Positions 25,034 to 32,670 are shown, numbered from the stretch's first letter. The stretch is 45,349 bases of DNA from Clostridia bacterium (GCA_017415805.1 JAFQEC010000001.1:1-45349), one strand, 5' to 3'. The notes: generated from the sequence alone by a model not told the origin. A program made the numbers and translations.

Positions 25034-26317
25034 ATGAATACGATTGAACTGACCAAGGCTGTAAGGCGCGGCACGCTGGATACACGTCTCGCCGCCCTGT
25101 ACGGCAAGGAGGCACTGGAGCTCCAGCGCGCACGCTATGCCAAGGCGATCGACGAATTTGCGGCGCTGTACGGCGCCGAGCGCGAGATCTCGCTATTCTC
25201 AGTGGCGGGCCGCAGTGAGCTCTCGGGCAATCACACCGACCACAATCTGGGCTGTGTGATCGCCGCCTCGATCGATCTGGACATCATCGCGGTTGCTTCC
25301 CCTACAAACAGCAGCGTGATCCGCGTCAAATCCGAGAGGTTCCCCGAGGACACGGTGGATATTTCGACCTACAACGCCCCCCGCCCCGAGCGCTTTTCGC
25401 ACTCCGACTCGATCATCGCGGGCATGTGCGCGGGGCTCTTGCAAAAGGGCTGGCAGGTTGGCGGCTTTGACGCCTACACCACGTCCAGCGTGCTCAAGGG
25501 CTCGGGACTTTCGTCCTCGGCTGCATTTGAGGACATGATCGGCAATATCGAAAACCACCTCTACAACGACGGCAAGATCGATAACGTGGAGATCGCCAAG
25601 ATCGCGCAGTACGCAGAGAACGAGTTTTTCGGCAAGCCCTGCGGTCTCATGGACCAGACCGCGTGCGCCGTTGGCGGCATCGTCGCCATTGATTTTGCCG
25701 ACCCCAAGTCCCCCATTGTAGAAAAGATGGCGTACGATATCACCGCCGCAGGCTACAATCTTTGCATTGTCAATACGGGCGGAAACCACGCCGACCTCAC
25801 ACCCGATTACGCCGCTATCCCTACCGAAATGAAGGCCGTTGCCGCCGCAATGGGCAAAAAGGCCCTGCGCGAGGTTTGCGAGGCCGACGTGATCGCGGCG
25901 ATTCCTGAGCTGCGCAAAACGGTGGGCGACCGCGCCATCCTGCGCGCGCTTCATTTCTTCGCCGAGAACGCGCGCGTCGCCAAACAAAAGCAAGCGCTCC
26001 GATCGGGCGATCTCGAGGCCTTCTTTGAGAACGTCACGGCATCGGGCAGATCGTCGTTCTGCTATCTGCAAAACGTCTACACTCCCCGCAATCCCGAGGA
26101 GCAGGGGCTCTCGCTGGCGCTCTGTCTTGCCGAGCAGTACCTTTCGGATAAGAAGGGCGCGTGCCGCGTACACGGCGGCGGCTTTGCGGGCACCGTTCAG
26201 GCATTTCTTCGCACCGAGGACGTTGCGGGCTTCCGCGCGCTGATGGACGGCGTGTTCGGAGAGGGCGCATGCATCGTGCTGCGCATCCGATCCGAGGGCG
26301 CCACCAGAATCGACTGA
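25034..26317 (+). CDS. galK: Galactokinase-type GHMP kinase
   Basis: Expected to phosphorylate galactose to galactose-1-phosphate at the entry of the Leloir pathway. The 427-residue protein has the three GHMP kinase regions. The galactokinase signature reads GRSELSGNHTDHN (59-71) in place of the canonical GRVNLIGEHTDYN. The ATP loop is GSGLSSSAAFE, and the C-terminal motif is VHGGGFAGTVQAF. The signature changes (E to N, Y to H) are seen in some gut Firmicutes homologues as I recall; they leave the exact sugar slightly uncertain. Start 25034 follows AAAGGA. galT and galE are not in the window. Confidence 0.9.
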   Translation: MNTIELTKAVRRGTLDTRLAALYGKEALELQRARYAKAIDEFAALYGAEREISLFSVAGRSELSGNHTDHNLGCVIAASIDLDIIAVASPTNSSVIRVKSERFPEDTVDISTYNAPRPERFSHSDSIIAGMCAGLLQKGWQVGGFDAYTTSSVLKGSGLSSSAAFEDMIGNIENHLYNDGKIDNVEIAKIAQYAENEFFGKPCGLMDQTACAVGGIVAIDFADPKSPIVEKMAYDITAAGYNLCIVNTGGNHADLTPDYAAIPTEMKAVAAAMGKKALREVCEADVIAAIPELRKTVGDRAILRALHFFAENARVAKQKQALRSGDLEAFFENVTASGRSSFCYLQNVYTPRNPEEQGLSLALCLAEQYLSDKKGACRVHGGGFAGTVQAFLRTEDVAGFRALMDGVFGEGACIVLRIRSEGATRID

Positions 26318-26385
26318 CAAAAACAACACCCGCGCGGGTTCTTAAACGATCCGCGCGGATTTCTTGTACCGTTAAGGGGGATTTT

Positions 26386-26781
26386 ATGGAGGACAACACA
26401 AACAAAAAGCACACGCGCACGCTGATCTTGCTGATCGTCAACACCCTGCTTTTCTTCGTGGTCTATCGCGTGCTGCTGTATTACGCCGCCATGAGCGACA
26501 ACACCCTCGGCTCATTTGTGGTCATGGTGGTGTATCTTTTCCTGCTGCTCGGCTTTGTGCTCGCATATCTGATCTACAACCGCTTTTTCTATCGCAGAGG
26601 CCTCACGCCCGAGCAGCTGCCCGATGACTGGAGCGCCGAGCAAAAGACCGAATTTTTAGCCGACGGTGAACGGCGCATGGCGCGCTCCAAGTGGATGCTG
26701 CTGATCATCCTTCCCCTGATCGTGACCTTTTTGTTTGATGCCGTGGATCTGTTTATCATTGATCCCTTTTTTCGTAAATAA
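26386..26781 (+). CDS. Small membrane protein, three predicted helices
   Basis: 131 residues of unknown function. Hydrophobic segments lie at about 12-32, 43-65 and 103-125. A charged, proline-containing loop between the second and third (YRRGLTPEQLPDDWSAEQK) is followed by a basic stretch before the last helix. The start at 26386 follows AAGGGGG. It sits between galK and an MBL hydrolase in an apparently continuous unit. Two short palindromes (26327-26336 and 26349-26360) lie in the galK gap but lack a proper T-run. Confidence 0.8.
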   Translation: MEDNTNKKHTRTLILLIVNTLLFFVVYRVLLYYAAMSDNTLGSFVVMVVYLFLLLGFVLAYLIYNRFFYRRGLTPEQLPDDWSAEQKTEFLADGERRMARSKWMLLIILPLIVTFLFDAVDLFIIDPFFRK

Positions 26782-26800
26782 CCCCCAAACGGAGCGTTTT

Positions 26801-27568
26801 ATGCAATATTCTCTCAAGGTTCTCTATTCGGGCTCAACCGGCAACGCCGCGGTCCTCACCGCGGGCAAGACCGCGGTGCTGATCGACGCGGGACGCTCGG
26901 CGCGTGCCCTCACGGATGCGCTGAACAGCGCAGGCATCGACCCCGATGCGCTTTCTGCCATTTTCCTCACACACGAGCACCGCGATCACACGGCGGCGTT
27001 GGACGTTTTTCTCAAAAAGCACCCCGTACCCGTGCATGTCGCGCAGGCATCGGCCGACCGAATGCTCCGCACGGCAAGCGAGGCACTGCGCGCCGCGCTC
27101 GTGCCGCATCCGCCCGTTTCCACGGTTACGGTGGGGGATCTGACCTTTTGCTCCTTCCCCACACCGCACGACAGCGCCGCCAGCGTGGGCTACCGCATCA
27201 CCGCGGGCGAGCATACCATTGGCTATGCCACCGACCTTGGCACCGTGACCCCTGACGTGGAAACCGGCCTTATGGGCTGCGAGGCCGTGGTGCTGGAATG
27301 CAACCACGACGAGGAGATGCTCATGACAGGGCCCTATCCGCGCGATCTCAAGCGCCGTATTTGCGCGCGCAACGGGCATCTTTCCAACACCGATTGCGCC
27401 ATGTTCGCCGCGCGTCTTGCCTCATGCGGGATGCGTCGCCTTCTGCTGGCCCACCTGTCCGAGACCAACAACCTGCCCGAGCTCGCCCTCGGTGAGGTGC
27501 GCGCCGCGCTTGCGGGCACCTCGGTACATATCCGTGCCGCCGCCCCCGATGCGGTGGTGGAACTGTGA
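26801..27568 (+). CDS. MBL-fold metallohydrolase, WalJ/YycJ type
   Basis: 255 residues of the metallo-beta-lactamase fold. It shows the N-terminal YSGSTGNAAVL, the dinuclear metal motif THEHRDH, PHDSAASVGYRI with the next His ligand, and C-terminal ECNHDEEML and LAHLSETNN. This arrangement matches the YycJ/WalJ (single-domain exonuclease-like) family, whose members are implicated in DNA processing and wall metabolism. Here it precedes rlmH by seven bases, as in many Firmicutes where walJ and rlmH are near each other. Start 26801 follows CGGAG. Confidence 0.9.
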   Translation: MQYSLKVLYSGSTGNAAVLTAGKTAVLIDAGRSARALTDALNSAGIDPDALSAIFLTHEHRDHTAALDVFLKKHPVPVHVAQASADRMLRTASEALRAALVPHPPVSTVTVGDLTFCSFPTPHDSAASVGYRITAGEHTIGYATDLGTVTPDVETGLMGCEAVVLECNHDEEMLMTGPYPRDLKRRICARNGHLSNTDCAMFAARLASCGMRRLLLAHLSETNNLPELALGEVRAALAGTSVHIRAAAPDAVVEL

Positions 27569-27575
27569 GGTCATC

Positions 27576-28055
27576 ATGCTGCATATCAAGCTCATCACCG
27601 TCGGAAATTTGAAGGAAGCCTATCTGCGCGCCGCCGTTGCCGAATACGAAAAACGCCTGGGGGCGTACGCGCGCGTGGAAATTGTGGAACGCAAGGAAGC
27701 GCGCGTGTCGGAGAACCCCTCGCAAGCCGAGATCGACGCGGCACTGGAGCGCGAGGCCGACGACATCCTCGCGCAGATCCCCAAGCGCGCGACGGTAGTG
27801 GCGCTTTGCGTGGAGGGCAAGCAGCTCTCATCCGAGGAGCTGGCCGACACACTGGCGGACGTCATGCGCGAGAGTGGCGAGCTCTGCCTTGTCATCGGCA
27901 GCTCGCACGGCCTCTCGCCGCGCGTCAAGCAAGCCGCCAACCTGCGCCTCTCGGTCTCACGCCTGACCTTTCCGCATCAGCTCATGCGCGTGCTCCTGCT
28001 GGAAACACTCTACCGCAGCCTCTCGATCCTACACGGCTCAAGGTATCATAAATAA
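27576..28055 (+). CDS. rlmH: 23S rRNA (pseudouridine1915-N3)-methyltransferase RlmH
   Basis: SPOUT-class methyltransferase that modifies pseudouridine 1915 in 23S rRNA of the assembled ribosome. It is 159 residues, exactly the usual size. It starts MLHIKLITVGNLKEAYLRAAVAEY-like, has LCVEGKQLSSEELA, the SAM knot loop FVIGSSHG-like (here LVIGSSHGLS) and RLTFPHQLMRVLLLETLYRS. The C-terminus ends in the conserved YHK. Start 27576 follows GAGG, seven bases after the MBL gene stop. A shared terminator follows. Confidence 0.96.
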   Translation: MLHIKLITVGNLKEAYLRAAVAEYEKRLGAYARVEIVERKEARVSENPSQAEIDAALEREADDILAQIPKRATVVALCVEGKQLSSEELADTLADVMRESGELCLVIGSSHGLSPRVKQAANLRLSVSRLTFPHQLMRVLLLETLYRSLSILHGSRYHK

Positions 28056-28081
28056 AAAAGCACCCATATGGGTGCTTTTTT
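28054..28081. terminator. Bidirectional terminator between rlmH and the endonuclease-IV-like gene
   Basis: Perfect hairpin AGCACCC-ATAT-GGGTGCT flanked by A6 and T6, able to serve both converging operons. Confidence 0.93.
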
Positions 28082-28938
28082 CATTCTCCGCGTGCGGCGC
28101 GGTAGGCTGCCTGCATGGCAAGGGCATCCTCGGCCATCGTGCCCGCCGACTCGCAAATAATGCGTGGGCAGAGGTCCTCGCGTGCGATCGCTTCGGCCAA
28201 GGGCTCGAAGGAAGGGCCATAAACGGCATCCGAAAACGTCAGGTGGCGCTTCTCGCCCGCATCGGTGAACTCGATCTTGGAGAAGTGACAGTGCATATAG
28301 CGCGCCTTCTCGTCCGTGAGCTTGGTCGCCACCGCATCAAACACGCGGCGGTAGGCATCGGCATCGGGAAAAAATCCACCCCGTTCACGGGCATTCATAT
28401 GCCCGAAGTCCACCACGGGGTAAAAATGCGGATCCAGCGCGCAGAGCTCCAGCACCTCGTCGAGCGTGCCGAGCTGATTGATCTTTCCCATTGTTTCCAG
28501 CCCGAGATGAATGGACGTATCCCCCACGGCCTCCAGCGTGCGCGCAAGCGTATCCTTGGCAAGCATCATCGCCTCGGCGCGCGAGATCTTGGCCGCAGAC
28601 CCACAGTGGATCACAATGGTATCCGCGCCCAGCAGCTCCGCCGCGCGCAGCGAACGCTGAATATACTCAATGCTCTTGAGCCGTTTTTCGGGATCGATAC
28701 CCGAGAGCGAGATATAATACGGCGTATGAAGCGACATTTCAATGCCGTTCTCACGCGCGGCATCGCCGATTTTTGCCAGCGTGGCCTCACCCGCGGTGAT
28801 GCCGTTTCCTGCCTCAAACTCATATGCACCAAGTCCGATGGCGCGCAGATAGGCGGGAGCCTGCAGGGTGGATTTATAACCCGCGTCGTAAAAGCTCCGG
28901 CTGTTACCGCCGGGGCCGAATACTGCACTGTTTCTCAT
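28081..28938 (-). CDS. Endonuclease IV-like TIM-barrel protein
   Basis: 285 residues of the AP-endonuclease family 2 (xylose-isomerase-like TIM barrel). Putative metal-ligand segments are HTPYYI, VIHCGSA, LGLETMGK, YPVVDFGHMNAR, MHCHFSKIEF and ICESAGT, in the order seen in Nfo. It probably cleaves abasic sites or acts in related DNA repair. Family members in Clostridia are often annotated only as deoxyribonuclease IV-like, so the activity is not certain. The stop overlaps the terminator and the ATG overlaps the yqeG-like stop (ATGA). A strong GGAGG precedes the start. Confidence 0.85.
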   Translation of the reverse strand: MRNSAVFGPGGNSRSFYDAGYKSTLQAPAYLRAIGLGAYEFEAGNGITAGEATLAKIGDAARENGIEMSLHTPYYISLSGIDPEKRLKSIEYIQRSLRAAELLGADTIVIHCGSAAKISRAEAMMLAKDTLARTLEAVGDTSIHLGLETMGKINQLGTLDEVLELCALDPHFYPVVDFGHMNARERGGFFPDADAYRRVFDAVATKLTDEKARYMHCHFSKIEFTDAGEKRHLTFSDAVYGPSFEPLAEAIAREDLCPRIICESAGTMAEDALAMQAAYRAARGE

Positions 28939-29492
28939 ACCGTTTCCTCCGTATGCTCCCCTGCCAACGGGCTGCCCACACGAATATCGGGGCGGTCGGG
29001 GTACTTTTTGTAATAGCGGCGCAACGGCCCTCGCTCAAAATAGCGCTTGAAGCGTGTGAGGCGATCGGTACGGTCCTTGATGGGGGGGACGAGGATGGCG
29101 CGGATGCCGCAATTGTGCGCACACAGCACGTCAGTAAAGATCTGGTCGCCCATCAGGGCACTGTTTGCCTTGGTGCCACCGAGTGCACGCAGCATCTGCC
29201 GCGCGCGGCCTGCAAGCGGCTTTCTGGCATCACACTGCACGGGAAGCCCCAGCGTGCTGTTAAAGCGCGTGACGCGCTCGCCGTGATTGTTGGAAAGAAA
29301 GGCCGCACGGATCCCCGCAGCGGCAAGAGAGGACAGCCACGCACGGATGTGCTCGTCGGGATCGGGCTGTTCGTAGGGTGCGAGCGTGTTGTCAATGTCG
29401 AGCAACAGGAAGGCGATCCCTTGCTCGCGCAAAAATTCAACACTCACATCCCGATAGCAAAGAAAGGTAAAATCGGGTCGCAGACGTGACAT
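28935..29492 (-). CDS. YqeG-family HAD-IIIA phosphatase
   Basis: 185 residues with HAD motif I LLDIDNTLAPYE, motif II FLSNN (Ser/Thr region), a Lys in DARKP, and motif IV GDQIFTDVLCAH. The arrangement and length fit the YqeG family of predicted phosphatases that in Bacillus lies near yqeH and aroE. The physiological substrate is unknown; mitochondrial relatives act on phosphatidylglycerophosphate, so a lipid-phosphate role is possible. Start 29492 has a perfect AGGAGG. It heads a two-gene unit with the endonuclease-IV-like gene. Confidence 0.9.
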   Translation of the reverse strand: MSRLRPDFTFLCYRDVSVEFLREQGIAFLLLDIDNTLAPYEQPDPDEHIRAWLSSLAAAGIRAAFLSNNHGERVTRFNSTLGLPVQCDARKPLAGRARQMLRALGGTKANSALMGDQIFTDVLCAHNCGIRAILVPPIKDRTDRLTRFKRYFERGPLRRYYKKYPDRPDIRVGSPLAGEHTEETV

Positions 29493-29622
29493 CGCGCACC
29501 TCCTCTCAATAAAACTGCTCTTATTCTAACACATTTCGTGCCGTTTGGCAAGTGGAGAAGTCCGATTTCGGATATTTTTGAGGGTGAAAACACAAAAATC
29601 CGAGAAATTTTGATTTTTGCTA

Positions 29623-29651
29623 TTGACAAGACGGGGCGAATATGTTATGAT
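29623..29651 (+). promoter_or_regulatory. Promoter of the tRNA-Gly/Arg/His operon
   Basis: Perfect TTGACA (29623-29628), 17 bases, TATGAT (29646-29651), 28 bases before the first tRNA. Confidence 0.9.
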
Positions 29652-29679
29652 AGTTAGGCAGTTTTGGAGAGCACCACAG

Positions 29680-29753
<74 letters not shown>

Positions 29754-29760
29754 TTGTTAT

Positions 29761-29837
29761 GCGCCTTTAGCTCAGGTGGATAGAGCAACTGCCTTCTAAG
29801 CAGTAGGTCGGGGGTTCGAATCCCTCAAGGCGCGCCA
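29761..29837 (+). tRNA. tRNA-Arg (anticodon TCT)
   Basis: Acceptor GCGCCTT/AAGGCGC, anticodon stem ACTGC/GCAGT with loop CTTCTAA (TCT, reads AGA), T-loop TTCGAAT, encoded CCA. Confidence 0.97.
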
Positions 29838-29854
29838 CTGCAACAAATCCATAT

Positions 29855-29932
29855 GGTGAGTGTAGCTCAGTTGGTTAGAGCGCCAGGTTGTGGCCCTGGA
29901 GGTCGTGGGTTCGACTCCCATCACCCACCCCA
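29855..29932 (+). tRNA. tRNA-His (anticodon GTG)
   Basis: Anticodon loop TTGTGGC (GTG), T-loop TTCGACT, encoded CCA and the extra G at position -1 opposite C73. The acceptor stem GTGAGTG/CACCCAC has an A-C mismatch at pair 4-69, where GTGGGTG would be expected. Confidence 0.95.
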
Positions 29933-29971
29933 AAACACAGAGCACCCCCAATCGGGGGTGCTTTTGTGTTT
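29933..29971 (+). terminator. Terminator of the tRNA operon
   Basis: AAACACA and AGCACCCCC pair with GGGGGTGCT and TGTGTTT around an AATC loop, giving a long stem with T-rich descending arm. Confidence 0.85.
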
Positions 29972-29997
29972 GGGGGGTGCTTGCGGAGAAGAACCCC

Positions 29998-30091
29998 GAA
30001 CGTTTCCACCTGCACGATCCCTTTCTCGCTTTGCCCCGCGAAACGTTCTCCGTCGCCACGGCGACGGGATTCGACATCCCATCACCCGAGC
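29998..30091 (+). other. Structured noncoding stretch with a tRNA 3'-end-like remnant
   Basis: Inverted repeats GAACGTTT (29998-30005) / AAACGTTC (30041-30048) and CCGTCGCC/GGCGACGG (30050-30067). The segment 30065-30088 resembles a T-arm plus acceptor strand: CGGGA, a 7-base loop TTCGACA, TCCCA, then TCACCCG. It shares CCCATCACCCG with the 3' end of the tRNA-Gly in this operon. No open frame here is credible. Confidence 0.55.
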
Positions 30092-30206
30092 GTCGACCCG
30101 CCCAAGGCAGGTCGACGAATGATGCTTGCCCTTACGGGCAAATGATGTTGCCTTCGGCAATGATGACGGCTTCGCCTCATGATGCTACGCCTTGCGGCGT
30201 AATGAA
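30092..30206 (+). repeat. Array of five small hairpins separated by ATGATG
   Basis: Stem-loops GTCGACC/GGTCGAC (30092-30116), TTGCCC/GGGCAA (30126-30141), TTGCC/GGCAA (30148-30160), GA(c)GGC/GCCTC (30165-30178) and TACGCC/GGCGTA (30186-30201). They are separated by AATGATG-like spacers at a period of about 20 bases; the last spacer is AATGAAG. Stem sequences differ while spacers are conserved. The array ends 14 bases before the next promoter. Confidence 0.85.
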
Positions 30207-30219
30207 GCCTACATTTCCG

Positions 30220-30248
30220 TTGCTTTTTCTCCCCTTCCGTGTTATAAT
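30220..30248 (+). promoter_or_regulatory. Promoter of the methyltransferase gene
   Basis: TTGCTT (30220-30225), 17 bases, TATAAT (30243-30248), 29 bases before the start codon. Confidence 0.7.
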
Positions 30249-30277
30249 AAGGATAATACATTCGTTTGGGAGGCATT

Positions 30278-31192
30278 ATGAACGCTCCTTTTGCCCTTGC
30301 GCCCTGCCACCTCTCCCCCGAGGTGATCCGCCAGAACAACAACGATCTGGTGCAGCTATTCAGTCTGTATCTCAATCTTATGCCAAGCTCCGTCGCGCCC
30401 GAGCAGGTGGAGGCCCTCGCAACCGACTGTGGCATTTCGCGCGCCGAGGCGTATGCACATCTCCTGGCTGCTATGGCCGGGCTTGATGCAGGCGGCGCGG
30501 ATCGCAATTTCTTTTGGCATTGGTTATTACCCGCCATTCACGAGCTCTCCCCTGCCGATTACACGAACGATCCCTATTTTCAAAACATTCGCATCCCATC
30601 GGCTCACAGTGGGAAATGGCAGCTCAAGACCGAGACCCTGCACCCCTTTGAGGCCTTTGTGTGCAACGATTTTCTCGTCACGCCCGACCGCCGCATGATC
30701 CCGCAGATCGGATTTTTCAAGGAAGCCTATCCCTTCCCCGCCGTTCTGGAAAGCGGGCGCGAATGGATGACCCTTCAGCCCAACGAAATGGTCACCACGA
30801 AGCCCGCCATTCAAAAAGCACACGGTCGCGTGCTGACCTTTGGCCTGGGGCTTGGATATTTTGCTTATCACGCCGCCGAAAAAGAAAATGTGGAGTCGGT
30901 CACGGTGGTCGACGTGAGCGAGGATGTGATCGACCTGTTTCGCACGCACATTCTGCCGCAATTCCCTCACCGCGAAAAGGTGCAATTGATCAAGGCCGAC
31001 GCCTTTGAATTTGCCGACACACGGATGGCAGGCAACTTTGATTTTGTGTTTGCTGACATCTGGCACGACGCAGGTGACGGCAAGGAGTTGTATCTGCGCA
31101 TGAAGCAATACGAGGCAAAGCACCCCGAGATCGACTTTTCGTTTTGGCTGGAGGACACCATCCGCTGTTACTTGGAGCCCGATCTCTGGTAA
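30278..31192 (+). CDS. SAM-dependent methyltransferase-like protein (spermidine-synthase-type fold)
   Basis: 304 residues. The N-terminal half is a helical region without clear motifs. The C-terminal half is a class I SAM-binding Rossmann fold: motif I VLTFGLGLGYFAYHA, the acidic strand end TVVDVSEDVID, LIKADAFEFA and FDFVFADIWHDAGDG. The last motifs resemble polyamine-synthase-like methyltransferases. The substrate cannot be told. Start 30278 follows GGGAGG. It is monocistronic, between its own promoter and a strong terminator. Confidence 0.82.
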   Translation: MNAPFALAPCHLSPEVIRQNNNDLVQLFSLYLNLMPSSVAPEQVEALATDCGISRAEAYAHLLAAMAGLDAGGADRNFFWHWLLPAIHELSPADYTNDPYFQNIRIPSAHSGKWQLKTETLHPFEAFVCNDFLVTPDRRMIPQIGFFKEAYPFPAVLESGREWMTLQPNEMVTTKPAIQKAHGRVLTFGLGLGYFAYHAAEKENVESVTVVDVSEDVIDLFRTHILPQFPHREKVQLIKADAFEFADTRMAGNFDFVFADIWHDAGDGKELYLRMKQYEAKHPEIDFSFWLEDTIRCYLEPDLW

Positions 31193-31211
31193 AAAACGCT
31201 TATGAGGATTT

Positions 31212-31257
31212 AAAAAACAGGACAGAGAGCGCAAAAGCTCTCTGTCCTGTTTTTTTG
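31212..31257 (+). terminator. Terminator of the methyltransferase gene
   Basis: 13-bp perfect stem CAGGACAGAGAGC with a GCAAAA loop, flanked by A6 and at least six T. Confidence 0.95.
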
Positions 31258-31306
31258 TCAGCAAGCAAGGCTTAGATCAAACAGTCCCGCCTGTAACGAA
31301 TATATT

Positions 31307-31525
31307 TTATTTTAGCTTTCTCGGCGTGTCAATAAACCCTGCAAGATAGTCAAGCGAAACATTATAGTATTTTGCCAAAACAACCATACGCTCAAACGGA
31401 ATGGCTCTTTTCCCGTTTTCATACTGCGCGTAATAGGATTGGCTGGTGCCTATAATTTTTGCGATTTCTTCCTGACTTTTATCAACATCTTCTCTAAGAT
31501 CTTTTAGCCTTTGATATACGCTCAT
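31307..31525 (-). CDS. XRE-family transcriptional regulator
   Basis: 72 residues, essentially one Cro/CI helix-turn-helix: MSVYQRLKDLREDVDKSQEE, IAKIIGTSQSYYAQYENGKR (turn and recognition helix), then ERMVVLAKYYNVSLDYLAG. Five further residues precede an upstream ATG at 31540; the ATG at 31525 is preferred because it gives the family start and GTGG lies ahead. The gene is much more AT-rich than its surroundings. It is divergent from the DUF6809-like gene, with TTTAGTTCA-type half sites between them that may be its operator. Confidence 0.9.
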   Translation of the reverse strand: MSVYQRLKDLREDVDKSQEEIAKIIGTSQSYYAQYENGKRAIPFERMVVLAKYYNVSLDYLAGFIDTPRKLK

Positions 31526-31564
31526 TTTCCACCACACCACTTTTTTTAGAAATTATAGCACAAA

Positions 31565-31619
31565 TGAACTAAAATGGGTTGACTTTAGATCACATGTAGA
31601 CTATAATATATTTAGTTCA
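31565..31619. promoter_or_regulatory. Promoter with inverted TTTAGTTCA operator half-sites
   Basis: TTGACT (31579-31584), 17 bases, TATAAT (31602-31607) drives the plus-strand gene. TGAACTAAA (31565-31573) and its exact inverse TTTAGTTCA (31611-31619) flank the promoter, and TTTAGATCA (31584-31592) lies within it. This is a plausible binding site for the divergent XRE protein. Confidence 0.75.
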
Positions 31620-31648
31620 CTTTTAGACTTAACAGAAAGGTAAGAAAA

Positions 31649-31918
31649 ATGAAAACAACACTTGAAAAGCTATGGAATGAATATCTTTTGAACGAATGTG
31701 CCTATATTGATACAGATGAGGAGGGAAATCTTGCAAAAAGGGCTGTAGAGCTACACGAAAAAGCAAACACTTTACTAAACAAGGATCAAAGGGATGCTGT
31801 AAAAAAATACGTTGAGATATTATATGATATTGAAGCTCTGTTTGTGAAAAAGGCTTTTTTCAAGGGTTGCGAATTTTCGGTTTCATTCCTCTTTGAGGCG
31901 AGGAATTTAGAAAAATAG
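31649..31918 (+). CDS. DUF6809-like small protein
   Basis: 89 residues, unknown function. It opens MKTTLEKLWNEYLLNECAYI and is mainly helical, with AVELHEKANTLLNKDQRDAVKKY split by charged residues. The C-terminal KKAFFKGCEFSVSFLFEA is, from memory, conserved in the DUF6809 family of Clostridia. The start follows AAAGGT. AT content is far above that of the neighbours, suggesting acquisition. The divergent XRE gene and shared operator suggest that the pair forms one regulatory unit. No terminator is obvious; 31919-32055 is AT-rich, with one small GAACG/CGTTC hairpin and no gene. Confidence 0.82.
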   Translation: MKTTLEKLWNEYLLNECAYIDTDEEGNLAKRAVELHEKANTLLNKDQRDAVKKYVEILYDIEALFVKKAFFKGCEFSVSFLFEARNLEK

Positions 31919-32055
31919 AAATCCACGATCAATTAAGATCATGCAAATTCAATTACCATATAAAGAAAAGCCAAAGAACGCGATCGTTCTCCAGCTTCTT
32001 ATCAAAAAACATTCCAATTTTACTAATTAAATTTCTAATTTTTCGTTTTGGTTTT

Positions 32056-32613
32056 TCAAGAAATAGGCTCCCATACCGCAAAATCTCTGCCGTCGCAAAG
32101 CTCACGGATGGCAAAGCTGTGCCCGTCATAGACCATATAGCACCGTGGCGTGCCGTCCTTGGGGATCGAGAGCGAGCCGGGATTGAGCATCACGTGCCCG
32201 TCACGGCTGCAAGAGACCCCTGCCACATGCGTATGCCCGCGCACGATCACGTCATCGGGTGCAAGGGGGAGCGCGTGCTCATCGGGATATTTGTGCCCGT
32301 GCGTGAGATAGGCAAGCGACCCGTTTGAAAGCGGAAAAACCGCATAATCCGAAAGAATTGGAAAGTGGAGCACCGTTTGATCCACCTCGGTGTCGCAATT
32401 GCCTCTCACCGCCAAAATTCGGGTGTGCATCGCATTGAGCAACGCGATCACACCCTTGGGCTCGTAGTGCTGCGGCAGGTCGTTGCGCGGGCCGTGATAC
32501 AAAAGATCGCCCAGCAGGATCAAGCGGTCCGCACGCTCGTGCTCAAAGCGTTCCAGAAGCAAGCGTGCTGCCGCGAGATCGCCGTGCAGATCGGATGCAA
32601 TTAAAAATTTCAT
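32056..32613 (-). CDS. YfcE-family metallophosphodiesterase
   Basis: 185-residue calcineurin-like phosphoesterase. Metal motifs are IASDLHGD (Asp8, His10), LLGDLLYHG, VRGNCDTEV, LTHGHKYP and RGHTHVAG, the complete set for the YfcE/MJ0936 family. It hydrolyses phosphodiesters in vitro in related proteins; the natural substrate is not known. Start 32613 follows GGAGG. It lies downstream of the glycan operon on the same strand, with a hairpin between. Confidence 0.92.
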   Translation of the reverse strand: MKFLIASDLHGDLAAARLLLERFEHERADRLILLGDLLYHGPRNDLPQHYEPKGVIALLNAMHTRILAVRGNCDTEVDQTVLHFPILSDYAVFPLSNGSLAYLTHGHKYPDEHALPLAPDDVIVRGHTHVAGVSCSRDGHVMLNPGSLSIPKDGTPRCYMVYDGHSFAIRELCDGRDFAVWEPIS

Positions 32614-32630
32614 CGCCTTTTTCCTCCAAA

Positions 32631-32652
32631 GGGGCACACTTACGTGTGCCCC
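32631..32652 (-). terminator. Hairpin at the end of the glycan operon
   Basis: GGGGCACAC-GTAA-GTGTGCCCC with a short TTT on the minus strand; possible read-through into the YfcE-like gene. Confidence 0.6.
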
Positions 32653-32670
32653 TTCTGTATTATTGCAGGA

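Noticed and set aside
29796..30160. Open frames across the tRNA genes and the hairpin zone
   Set aside because: They translate tRNA genes and structured DNA; none has a ribosome site or sensible composition.
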